A stretch of 64,000 nucleotides of DNA, from positions 1,054,001 to 1,118,000 of the forward strand of contig NZ_FNTD01000004.1 in assembly GCF_900104815.1 (NCBI RefSeq), given 5' to 3'. The stretch is from Streptomyces misionensis. Lineage in GTDB: Bacteria > Actinomycetota > Actinomycetes > Streptomycetales > Streptomycetaceae. The notes under the pieces are model-generated. The model saw nothing but the letters and a program-made list of their open reading frames with translations. It had not been told where the DNA came from and ran no database searches. Shown here piece after piece: positions 9,974 to 17,963 of this stretch. The translations under genes were made by a program, and so were the position numbers. Positions within the stretch are counted from its first letter, which is position 1; every line of letters begins with the position of its first letter.

Positions 9974-10045
9974 GCCCCCAACGGCTCCGTGCCGCACACC
10001 GCACGACCCCTCGGAAGTCGTGAGACGCAGGGAGAAGGCTCAGCC

Positions 10046-11632
10046 ATGCAGAATTCGATGTACCAGTCCTCGCGCTACGTCCGCACTCTTCGCACCACAG
10101 GCGACCAGGATTTCACGTCTTTCGGCGGCCGGCTCGATTCCTACGGGGACGACGAGCGAACCATGGCCTTTCATTCACTCTTCGGAAATGCGCGCTTGAT
10201 CGACCGGGACATCGTGGAGATCCTCAAAGAGGCCGCCGGGGGCGTCAGCTGGGACCGGCTGCGGGAGCGGGTGGACGAGGACTCCCTGCGCGACCTCGTG
10301 GCGGCCCGGTTCCTGGTGGAGGCGGGGCACGACGAGGCCACGGAGATCGACTCCCTGCTGGAGAGCCGGCGAAGCGCCCTCGGCAGCGGCGTGTTCCACT
10401 CCTCCATCCAGCTGGTGCTCACCAACGCCTGCAACTTCTCCTGTCAGGGCTGTTTCGCCTACAACTTCGACGGCGGCGTCGAGGAGCGCAACACCTCGGG
10501 CGAGTCGGTCAAACCCGGACCGGTCCTGGTCGAGCTGCGCCGCTCGCGCGAGGACGGCGGCCCCGCTGCCCGCCAGGACTCGGGCCCGACGCTCGCCCGG
10601 GGCGACTGGAACCACGGCACCGACGAGGGCCGCAACCCCTCGATGCACATGTCGCGGGAGGTGGCCGAGAAGACCGTCAAGGAGGCCATCGCGCTGCGCA
10701 AGGCCAACGGCGGCGGCCATCTGACGGTGTCGTTCTTCGGCGGCGAACCCACCCTGGCCCGGGGCACCATCCTGCACGTCCTGCGCACCTTCGGCGACCG
10801 CTACGACGGGGTCTCCCTCTCCTACGACCTGACCAGCAACGGCTCCCGGATCGACGACGAACTGCTCGCCGCCCTCGCCGAACACCGCGTCGACACCACC
10901 GTCTCCATCGACTACCTGGTCCCGGAGACCGGCGAGTTCCGCGGCGGCCAGCAGCAGCGCACCCCCTGGGCCGTGGTCCGCAAGGCGATCCTCGACATGA
11001 AGGCCGCCGGCGTCCCGGTGAGCATCACCTCCGTGCTCTCCCAGTACACCTGGGACAAGTGGGGCACCCCGCTCATCGACTTCGTCGCGGAGGCCGGGCT
11101 GGACAGCCTGGACGTCATCGTCTCCTTCCAGGCCAAGGAGTTCTTCCAGCAGCACAGCCCGCACGACGTGGCACAGCGGCTGCTGGCCGCCGTCGACTAC
11201 GGGCGCGAGCGCGGCGTCCAGCTCAGCGGCTACTGGTACCAGACCTTCCAGATGATCATCGACGACGCCAAGTGGGCCGAGCAGGCCGACTACAAGACCT
11301 GCCCCGCGGTGGGCCGCCAGCTGTCCATCGAGCCGAACGGCAGCGTCTTCGCCTGCAAGGCCACCGCCCGCAAGCTCGGCACCATCGACGACTGGCGCGG
11401 CATCTTCACCTCACCCGCCTACCAGGACTACGGCATGCGGGCCTACACCAACGGCCCCGGCTGCCAGGGCTGCGAGCTGCAGGGCACCTGCTCGGGCGGC
11501 TCCGCCGGCGCGCTGGAGGAGGAGAACGGTTCGATCCAGGTGATGTCGCCCGGCTACTGCGCCTATATGCGCGAGGTGGTCCAGGGCCTCCTGGAGCGTC
11601 ACCACACCCAGAGCCTCGCCACCCTGTCCTGA
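10046..11632 (+). CDS. Radical SAM/SPASM peptide maturase
   Basis: A 528-aa enzyme from the ATG at 10046 behind GGGAGAAGG. Residues about 40-100 (AFHSLFGNARLIDRDIVEILKEA...) look like the PqqD-like winged-helix leader-binding region found in peptide maturases. The [4Fe-4S]/SAM site is C129-NFS-C133-QG-C136; a Gly/Arg-rich insertion of about 60 residues precedes the FFGGEPTLA motif. The SPASM region has C419, C437, C473, C476, C482 and C505, giving CX2CX5C but no following CX3C cysteine. Such enzymes make C-S, C-C or C-O crosslinks or epimerise residues in RiPP precursors. With the 55-aa gene upstream and tailoring genes downstream it is the core enzyme of the cluster; the bond formed is unknown. 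Confidence 0.9.
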   Translation: MQNSMYQSSRYVRTLRTTGDQDFTSFGGRLDSYGDDERTMAFHSLFGNARLIDRDIVEILKEAAGGVSWDRLRERVDEDSLRDLVAARFLVEAGHDEATEIDSLLESRRSALGSGVFHSSIQLVLTNACNFSCQGCFAYNFDGGVEERNTSGESVKPGPVLVELRRSREDGGPAARQDSGPTLARGDWNHGTDEGRNPSMHMSREVAEKTVKEAIALRKANGGGHLTVSFFGGEPTLARGTILHVLRTFGDRYDGVSLSYDLTSNGSRIDDELLAALAEHRVDTTVSIDYLVPETGEFRGGQQQRTPWAVVRKAILDMKAAGVPVSITSVLSQYTWDKWGTPLIDFVAEAGLDSLDVIVSFQAKEFFQQHSPHDVAQRLLAAVDYGRERGVQLSGYWYQTFQMIIDDAKWAEQADYKTCPAVGRQLSIEPNGSVFACKATARKLGTIDDWRGIFTSPAYQDYGMRAYTNGPGCQGCELQGTCSGGSAGALEEENGSIQVMSPGYCAYMREVVQGLLERHHTQSLATLS

Positions 11633-11741
11633 TCCGGGCCCCGGCCCTCCCCGCAACGGCCCGCCCGCACGCGCGGCGGGCCGCCGATCCACGATCCGGC
11701 CCCGCGACACAGGTCCGGGCCCAGGAAGGGTGACTGGTTCC

Positions 11742-13625
11742 ATGGCAACGATCGGCATGCACTTCGGCCACGACGCGGGCGCCGCGCTCACCGACGCGGG
11801 CGGCTACCGCGTCATCGAGGCCGAGCGCCGCCTGGGCCTGCGGCATGTGTGCGGCGGCAACGGCGACTTCCCGCGGGCCGCCGCCGAGTGGCTGGCCGAA
11901 CTGCGCGCACGGGCGGCGAGCCCGGTCACCCGTATCGCGGTGGCCGACTGGTACACCCCCCGCTGCCAGGTGCTGCCCCCGGCGCTGGTCGAACTCGTCG
12001 GCGAGGACGCCCGCTGGACGGCCATCGGAGGCACCGGCCTCGCGGACGCCGTGACCCGCGTGCTCAAACCCCTCGACTGGCCCCTCGCCAAGGGCTTCGG
12101 CGACATCACCCTGACCGCGGTGCGCCACCACTACGCCCACGCCGCCCTCGCCTACTACACCTCCGGCGCCCGCAAGGCGCTGGTGCTGGCCCTGGACGGC
12201 ACGGGCAACTACGCCGAGTGCGGCATGGTGTGCCTCGGCGACGGCGACCAGCTCACCCCCGTGCTGTCCTTCACCAACCGCACCGGCCCCCGCTTCGGCC
12301 TGGTCTACGAGGCGCTCGCCCGGCGGATCCACGGCAGCCAGTTCGACACCGGCAAACTGCTCGGGCTGACGGCCACCGGCGAGACCGACGCCGCCCTGCT
12401 GCCCGTACTGCGCGCCATGCTCCTGCCGCAGTCCACCCGGCGCGCCTCCCCCGACCTGTACGAGCCGCTGGACGAGGACCTGCTGACCGGCACCGCGCTG
12501 CGCTACGCCGACACCTGGTGGGAGTACGACCCGGACAGCGGCGGCTACCTGGACGCGGGCCTGGCCGACTCCAGCGACGACGACGTCGTGCACTCCTTCG
12601 GCTCGGTCTTCCCCGACGAGATCCGCACCGCCGACGGCGCCACCACCCTGATCGGCACCTCGCCGGACGACCGTGTCTGCCGGGACCTGGCGGCGACCCT
12701 CCAGGCCGCCGTGGAGCAGGACCTCACCCGGCTTGTCACCGGCCTCAGCCGGCGCTTCCCCAGCTACGCCACGCTCTGCTACGCGGGCGGCTGCGCGCTC
12801 AACATCACCGCCAACAGCCGGCTCGCCGAGTGCGGCCAGTTCACCCGGGTGTCCGTGCCCACCTGCTGCGACGACTCCGGGATCGCCCTCGGCGCGGCGC
12901 TCGCCGTCGCCGACCCCGCCGACCGGCCCGCCCTGATCGGCCGCTCGGGCTGGACGTCGCTGGCCTACGCCGGGCCGTCCCTCGGCGGCCTGGACGCGCT
13001 CGGCCAGGGCACCGCTCCCCCGGCCGACGACCTCGCGGCCCGCGTACGCGGCCTCGGACTGTCCGTGCGCGGCACCGCCGACGACGAGGAGTTCGTGGAG
13101 GCCGTCGCCGATCTGCTGGCCGAACGGCGCTGCGTGGCCTGGCTGGAGGGCGGTCTGGAAACCGGGCCGCGGGCCCTCGGCCACCGCTCCCTGCTGGTCT
13201 CCGCCCACTGGCCCGGCGCCCGCCGGTACGTCTCCGAGACCATCAAGCAGCGGGAGTGGTTCCGGCCGGTCGCCCCGATCTGCCCGGAGGAGGTCGCCGA
13301 CCAGTACTTCACCGGCCCGCTGGACCACGCCGAGACCATGCTGTTCGCCGTACGGGTACGGCCCGACCGGGCCGGACCGCTCGCCGAGGCACGGCACATC
13401 GACGGCACGGCCCGCCTCCAGACCGTACGGCCCGACACCCAGCCCCTGCTGCACCGGCTGTGCCACGCCGTCGCCGCCCGGACCGGGTTGCCCGTGCTCA
13501 TCAACACCAGCGCCAACGGCGGCGGCCGCCCCATCCTCAACCACGTCGACGAGGCACTGGAGTTGCTCACCGAGACCGAGCTGGACGCCGTGGCGCTGCC
13601 CGAACGCCGCCTGATCGCCGAGTGA
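11742..13625 (+). CDS. Carbamoyltransferase (NodU/CmcH/TobZ family), divergent
   Basis: A 627-aa protein starting MATIGMHFGHDAGAALT. The ATG at 11742 fits the family N-terminus and lies 11 bases after AGGAAGG; a GTG at 11730 is too close to that site. The Kae1-like N-terminal domain has RHHYAHAA and LALDGTG; the C-terminal YrdC-like region has GGLETGPRALGHRSLL and WFRPVAPICPEE, but the usual NTSFN motif is NTSANGGG. Family members transfer carbamoyl from carbamoyl phosphate via carbamoyl-AMP to hydroxyls of antibiotics or Nod factors. It is more divergent than the second copy at 17964, suggesting a distinct acceptor, perhaps the modified peptide. Confidence 0.88.
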   Translation: MATIGMHFGHDAGAALTDAGGYRVIEAERRLGLRHVCGGNGDFPRAAAEWLAELRARAASPVTRIAVADWYTPRCQVLPPALVELVGEDARWTAIGGTGLADAVTRVLKPLDWPLAKGFGDITLTAVRHHYAHAALAYYTSGARKALVLALDGTGNYAECGMVCLGDGDQLTPVLSFTNRTGPRFGLVYEALARRIHGSQFDTGKLLGLTATGETDAALLPVLRAMLLPQSTRRASPDLYEPLDEDLLTGTALRYADTWWEYDPDSGGYLDAGLADSSDDDVVHSFGSVFPDEIRTADGATTLIGTSPDDRVCRDLAATLQAAVEQDLTRLVTGLSRRFPSYATLCYAGGCALNITANSRLAECGQFTRVSVPTCCDDSGIALGAALAVADPADRPALIGRSGWTSLAYAGPSLGGLDALGQGTAPPADDLAARVRGLGLSVRGTADDEEFVEAVADLLAERRCVAWLEGGLETGPRALGHRSLLVSAHWPGARRYVSETIKQREWFRPVAPICPEEVADQYFTGPLDHAETMLFAVRVRPDRAGPLAEARHIDGTARLQTVRPDTQPLLHRLCHAVAARTGLPVLINTSANGGGRPILNHVDEALELLTETELDAVALPERRLIAE

Positions 13626-13659
13626 CCCCCGCACCCGCACCGCACCCTGGAGAGTGTCC

Positions 13660-14562
13660 GTGGCAGCCACCCAACTCCGAGACATCCGAAAGACCCGGCC
13701 CCTGCGCGTCCTGTCCCCCGCCGACTGGGAACACTGGACCACCAACGGCTATGTGATCGTCCGTCGGGCGGTGGCGCCGGACACCGTCGCCGCCCTCGCC
13801 GAGGGCCTGTGCTCCTTCCTCGACATGCGCCTCGACGACCCCGCCACCTGGACCTCCCCGCACACCGGCAACGACCGGCTGCCGGGCCACAGCGGACTGG
13901 TCGAGATGTACAACCACCAGGCGCAGTGGGACGCGCGGCAGACCCCGCGGGTGTACGAGGCCTTCGCCGACATCTGGGACCGCGCCGACCTGTGGGTCAC
14001 CATCGACTTCGCCAACGTCAATCCCCCCAACCGGGGGCCGCGCGCCTTCGACGGGTTCATCCACTGGGACGTGGACACCTCCACCGACCCGCTGCCCGTG
14101 AGCTGCCAGGCGGTGCTCTCACTGACCCACGGCGACGAGGAGATCGGCGGCTTCCAGTGCGTGCCGGAGATCTTCGCGGAGTGGGAGAAGTGGGTGAGCG
14201 GCCAGCCCGCCGACCGCGACCCGTTCACCCCGGACATCACCGGATACACGATCACCACCCCGGAGGTCGCGCCCGGCGACCTCATCATCTTCAACAGCCT
14301 GCTGCCGCACGGCGTGCACCCCAACGTCTCCGCCGGCCGGGTGCGCATGGCCCAGTACCTGACCATGGCGCCCGCCTGGGAGGACCACGCCGACCTGCGG
14401 GAGGCCCGGGTGCGGTTCTGGCGCGACCGCGTCCCGCCGCATCCGCCCGAGGGCGGAATCCGCAAGGCCGAGGCCGATCTGTACGGCCCGGCGGCGCTGA
14501 CGGAACTCGGCGAGCGCCTCCTGGGCCTGCGGACCTGGGCCGAGGGGAGGGTTGTTGGCTAG
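13660..14562 (+). CDS. Phytanoyl-CoA dioxygenase (PhyH)-family Fe(II)/2-oxoglutarate oxygenase
   Basis: A 300-aa enzyme. The GTG at 13660 is preferred over that at 13654 because GGAGAG then sits five bases upstream. The iron triad is visible as H135-W-D137 in FIHWDVD and distal H217 in LLPHGVHPN; R227 in GRVRMAQYL is the likely 2-oxoglutarate anchor. The protein also contains DEEIGGFQCVPEIF, the usual PhyH strand region. PhyH enzymes hydroxylate, epoxidise or halogenate small molecules. The gene is 34 bp after carbamoyltransferase 1 and overlaps the exporter gene, so it probably hydroxylates the product and may create the carbamoylation site; that is inference. Confidence 0.88.
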   Translation: MAATQLRDIRKTRPLRVLSPADWEHWTTNGYVIVRRAVAPDTVAALAEGLCSFLDMRLDDPATWTSPHTGNDRLPGHSGLVEMYNHQAQWDARQTPRVYEAFADIWDRADLWVTIDFANVNPPNRGPRAFDGFIHWDVDTSTDPLPVSCQAVLSLTHGDEEIGGFQCVPEIFAEWEKWVSGQPADRDPFTPDITGYTITTPEVAPGDLIIFNSLLPHGVHPNVSAGRVRMAQYLTMAPAWEDHADLREARVRFWRDRVPPHPPEGGIRKAEADLYGPAALTELGERLLGLRTWAEGRVVG

Positions 14563-15847
14563 CACCACCCGCCCCCTCGCCCCGCACCGCGCGAGCGCGG
14601 ACCTGGGCCGTCCGTTCCGCTGGCTGTGGGCGTCCACGGCCGCCTCCAACGCGGGCGACGGCATCACCCGCACGCTGCTGCCGCTGCTGGTCGTCGCCCA
14701 TCACCCGGACCCCGCCGCGGTGGCCGGGCTGACCACCGTCAACATGCTGCCCTGGCTGCTGTTCGCCCTCCCGGCCGGGGTCCTCGCCGACCGCGTGGAC
14801 CGGCGGCGCATCGTCCTCGTCAGCAACGTGGTCCGCGGCGCGGCCCTGCTCGGCGCGGCCCTGGTGCTCGCCACCGACCGTCCGCTGCCGCTGCTGTACG
14901 CGCTGGCGTTCCTCCTCGGCGTCGCCGAGACCCTCGCCGACACCGCGGCGCCCGCGATGCTGCCGCGCCTGGTCGAGGCACGGCACCTGGAACGCGCCAA
15001 CGGACGGCTGTCGGCGGCCCAGATCGTGCTCAACGAGATGGTCGGACCGCCCGTCGCGGGCCTGCTCGCCGGGCTGACCGCGGCGGCCGCCCTCGCCACC
15101 GGCGGCACCCTGTACGCCCTGGCCGCGCTGCTGCTCCTGGGCCTCGCCCCGCTCGCCGGTACCCGGCCGGCACCGGCACCGCCCGGCGTGCGCGACGGGG
15201 TGCTGCGCGACATCCGACAGGGCCTGCGCTTCGTCCTCGGGCACCGCACCCTGCGCCGCACGCTCGCCGCGAGCGCCCTGTACGGCCTGGTGTTCTCCGC
15301 GACGTTCTCGATGCTGGTGCTGCTGAGCGAGCGCACCCTGCGGCTGGGCGAGACCGGCTACGGGCTGCTGCTCGCCGCGGGGTCGGTCGGCGCCGTCGCC
15401 GGCAGCTGGCTGGCACCCCGCGCCGCCGACCGGCTGCCCACCGTACGGCTGGCCCGCTGGTCCCTGGCCGGCTCGGGGGCCGCCTACGTGATCCTCGGCC
15501 TGGTCCGCCGGCCCGAACTGACCGCGCTCGCCCTCGCCGTCAACGGCGTCTTCATGATGGGCTGGAACATCCCCGTGATGTCCCTGCGCCAGCGGCTCAC
15601 CCCGGAGGACCTCCAGGGCCGGGTGATGAGCGTGTCCCGGCTGTGCTCGTGGGGCAGCATGCCCGTCGGAGCGACCCTGGGCGGCCTGCTCGCCGCCGCG
15701 CTGACCGTGCCCGCGGTGTTCGTGGTGTGCGGCGGCGTCCTGGTCCTCGGCGCCCTGCTCCTGCTCGCCCGTCTGCACGACGAACCCCCCGCGCCCGCGG
15801 CGCCCGCCGCACCACTTCCGTCCGGCCGACTCGATGACGAGGGATGA
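14555..15847 (+). CDS. MFS exporter (EntS/MFS_3-like)
   Basis: About 430 aa, starting at TTG 14555 (TTG 14552 also possible) behind GGGGAGG, within the last codons of the PhyH gene, indicating translational coupling. Twelve hydrophobic segments can be traced, with the family signature LPAGVLADRVDRRRIVLVSN between helices 2 and 3 and AAQIVLNEMVGPPVAGLLAG in helix 5, typical of the MFS_3 branch containing enterobactin exporters and macrolide efflux pumps. It ends with a short Ala/Pro tail. In this operon it is the obvious candidate for product export or self-resistance. Substrate cannot be read from sequence. Confidence 0.88.
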   Translation: MASTTRPLAPHRASADLGRPFRWLWASTAASNAGDGITRTLLPLLVVAHHPDPAAVAGLTTVNMLPWLLFALPAGVLADRVDRRRIVLVSNVVRGAALLGAALVLATDRPLPLLYALAFLLGVAETLADTAAPAMLPRLVEARHLERANGRLSAAQIVLNEMVGPPVAGLLAGLTAAAALATGGTLYALAALLLLGLAPLAGTRPAPAPPGVRDGVLRDIRQGLRFVLGHRTLRRTLAASALYGLVFSATFSMLVLLSERTLRLGETGYGLLLAAGSVGAVAGSWLAPRAADRLPTVRLARWSLAGSGAAYVILGLVRRPELTALALAVNGVFMMGWNIPVMSLRQRLTPEDLQGRVMSVSRLCSWGSMPVGATLGGLLAAALTVPAVFVVCGGVLVLGALLLLARLHDEPPAPAAPAAPLPSGRLDDEG

Positions 15848-15850
15848 CCA

Positions 15851-16786
15851 TTGGACACGCAGCTCTATGACACGGTGATCGTCGGCGGCGGGCCCGCCGG
15901 TCTGAACGGCGCGCTCTACCTGGGCCGGTCACGCCGCCGGGTACTGCTCGTCGACTCCGGCGACGCCCGCAACATGGCCGCGGGCGTCATGCACAACGTC
16001 CTCACCAACGACGGCGCGGCCATCGCCGACTTCCGGGCCCGCGCCCGCGCCCAACTCGCCTCCTACGACGTCGCGTTCCGCGACGACGAGGTGGTGTCCG
16101 CCGAGTCCGGCGGCGACCACGTGGTGGTCACCGCCAAGGAGTCCGGCACCGTCCGCGCCCGCACCCTGCTGTACGCCGCCGGGGTCCGCTCGGTGCTGCC
16201 CCCGGTCCCGGGCCTCGCCCCGCTGTGGGGCAAGGCCGTCTTCGAGTGCCCGTACTGCCACGCCTGGGAGGTGCGCGAGCGCCGCTTCGCCGTCTACGGC
16301 GGCGGGGTGCCCAGCGAGTGCCTGGCCTCGACCCTGACCGTGTGGTCCGATGACATCACCTACCTCGCCGGCGGGCGCGCGCTGCCGGCGGACGAACAGG
16401 ACCGGCTCGCCGCCGCGAAGGTGCCCGTCCTCACCGAGGGCGTCCGCGAGCTGCGGCCGCACCCGGAGGGCCTGGAGGTCGTCTTCGCCGACGGCCGGAC
16501 CGCCTCCTACGGGGCGATGTTCCTGCACCTCGACATCGAGCCCCGGGTGGCCCCGCTGCGCCCCTGGCTGACGGCCCCGGACCTGGAGTCCGTGCAGACC
16601 GACGACCGGGGCCGCACCAGCCTGCCCCGCCTGTACGTCGCCGGGGACCTCGGCCGGAACATGCAGCAGGCCGCCATGGCCGCGGCCAGCGGCGGACTGG
16701 CCGCCATGGCCATCAACGCCGATCTGATCCGCGAGGACCGCCCCGGCTCCCTGCCCGAGCCGCCGCCCCCGGCCCCGGCCCGCTGA
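15851..16786 (+). CDS. Thioredoxin reductase-like FAD oxidoreductase with CPYC active site
   Basis: A 311-aa flavoprotein starting at TTG 15851, three bases after the exporter stop. Residues 8-22 (TVIVGGGPAGLNGAL) form the FAD Rossmann motif and C133-PY-C136 in FECPYCHAWEV is a redox-active pair of the type in GliT/HlmI-like dithiol oxidases rather than the CATC/CAVC of thioredoxin reductases. The second nucleotide-binding motif is degenerate (VYGGGVPSECLAS), so NADPH use is doubtful. LYVAGDLGR is the second FAD contact. It ends in a Pro-rich tail. GliT-like enzymes oxidise thiols to disulfides with O2; the precursor has two cysteines, so disulfide formation is a plausible, untested role. Confidence 0.85.
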   Translation: MDTQLYDTVIVGGGPAGLNGALYLGRSRRRVLLVDSGDARNMAAGVMHNVLTNDGAAIADFRARARAQLASYDVAFRDDEVVSAESGGDHVVVTAKESGTVRARTLLYAAGVRSVLPPVPGLAPLWGKAVFECPYCHAWEVRERRFAVYGGGVPSECLASTLTVWSDDITYLAGGRALPADEQDRLAAAKVPVLTEGVRELRPHPEGLEVVFADGRTASYGAMFLHLDIEPRVAPLRPWLTAPDLESVQTDDRGRTSLPRLYVAGDLGRNMQQAAMAAASGGLAAMAINADLIREDRPGSLPEPPPPAPAR

Positions 16787-16826
16787 GCACCCGCCCACCC
16801 CACCCACGCCAGGGAGCCCCTTCGCG

Positions 16827-17744
16827 ATGACCTCACCCCGCGCCGAGTTCGCCCCGCACATGGAGCACTACACCTTCGTCCTGGAGGACCAGCCGTATCT
16901 GGGCTACTTCCAGTACGGCAACGAGAAGACGCCCGTCTACACCACCGACCGGCACGGCTTCCGGGTCACCCCGGGCCCCGACGGGCAGCGGGCCACGGTC
17001 GGCGACGACCGCCCGGACGGCCCGGCGCGGGTCCTCGCGGGCAGCTCCGCGGTCTTCGGCGTGGGCGCCACCGGGGACGCGGCCACGATCACCGCCCGCC
17101 TGTGGAACGCCCACGCGCCCCGCCTGCCGTGGCTCAACCTGTCGGGCCAGAGCCACAACTCGGCCCAGGAACTGCTGCTGTTCACCCTCTTCCAGCACGA
17201 ACTGCCGCCCATCGAGGACATCGTGCTGCTGTCCGGCGTCAACAACCTGGTGCTGAGCAGGCTGCCCGAGGAGAAGCAGGGCCGGCACGGCGCCTTCTTC
17301 GACTGCGGCCCCGCCCCCGAGGTCGTTCCGCCGCCCGAGCAACGCGTCGCGCACAGCACCGAGTTGACGCTACGTCACCTCGCCGGCTGGAAGACGCTCG
17401 CGGACGGTCTCGGAGCCCGGCTGACCTTCGTGCTCCAGCCGCTCGCCCCCTGGGTGCGCGAGGAACCGCTGCCCCGGGAGAAGCTGCTCTTCGACGAGCT
17501 GGACGAGGTCTCCAACTTCCGCCGGTTCCACAACGACATCTCCACCATGGCGGTCGGCCGCGCCTACGCCGAGCGGCTGTCCGCGGGATGCGCCCGGCTC
17601 GGCGTGCCCTTCCTGGACATGAACGTGGCGCTCGGCGAGGCCGCCGCGCCCGGGGACTGGCTGTTCATCGACCGTGTGCACAGCACGGATCTCGGCTACG
17701 ACCTGGTGGCCCGGCAGCTCGCCCACCACCTCGACCTGGCATGA
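16827..17744 (+). CDS. SGNH/GDSL hydrolase-like protein
   Basis: A 305-aa protein with AGGGAG 11 bases upstream. Four SGNH blocks are recognisable: VLAGSSAVFGVG (block I, with GSS in place of GDS), LNLSGQSHNSAQELLL (block II Gly), LLSGVNNLVL (block III Asn) and DRVHSTDLGYDLV (block V Asp-His). No signal peptide is present, so it is likely cytoplasmic. SGNH proteins are esterases, acyltransferases or deacetylases; they recur beside SxtI-type carbamoyltransferases. Its stop overlaps an ATG (ATGA at 17741-17744), and the next genes are the 68-aa ORF and carbamoyltransferase 2. Possible roles are installing or removing an ester on the carbamoylated product. Confidence 0.82.
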   Translation: MTSPRAEFAPHMEHYTFVLEDQPYLGYFQYGNEKTPVYTTDRHGFRVTPGPDGQRATVGDDRPDGPARVLAGSSAVFGVGATGDAATITARLWNAHAPRLPWLNLSGQSHNSAQELLLFTLFQHELPPIEDIVLLSGVNNLVLSRLPEEKQGRHGAFFDCGPAPEVVPPPEQRVAHSTELTLRHLAGWKTLADGLGARLTFVLQPLAPWVREEPLPREKLLFDELDEVSNFRRFHNDISTMAVGRAYAERLSAGCARLGVPFLDMNVALGEAAAPGDWLFIDRVHSTDLGYDLVARQLAHHLDLA

Positions 17745-17755
17745 GGAGCCCCTCG

Positions 17756-17962
17756 ATGCGCGACCCGATGAGCGAGGACGGCGGGGCGGCGCCCGCCCCG
17801 GCGGTCCACCGCCTCTCCGCCTGGCTGCGCCGCCGCGGCCGCACCCGGCCGTCCGCTCCCGCCGATCCGCCGGAGCGGCCCGCGGACCCGCCCGCGCCAC
17901 CGCCGCCGTCCCGGCTGCGCCCGCAGCCCGAGGACGACGCCTCCGTCTACCCCCTGTTCTGA
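17756..17962 (+). CDS. Small Pro/Arg-rich protein, possible DUF5989/SxtK-like remnant
   Basis: A 68-aa protein from the ATG at 17756 with GAGGAG seven bases upstream; an ATG at 17741 overlapping the SGNH stop would add five residues. Residues 15-28 are a basic amphipathic stretch (VHRLSAWLRRRGRT), followed by a Pro-rich linker and the C-terminus EDDASVYPLF. From memory, DUF5989/SxtK proteins that accompany carbamoyltransferases end in a similar aromatic-x-Leu-Phe tail after a membrane helix; the helix is missing here. It could be a degenerate SxtK partner, an adaptor, or a second peptide substrate. One base separates it from the carbamoyltransferase ATG. Confidence 0.55.
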   Translation: MRDPMSEDGGAAPAPAVHRLSAWLRRRGRTRPSAPADPPERPADPPAPPPPSRLRPQPEDDASVYPLF

Positions 17963-17963
17963 C

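Noticed and set aside
14291..15778. 495-codon minus-strand frame opposite the MFS exporter
   Set aside because: Gln/Gly/His-rich antisense translation without hydrophobic or domain pattern.
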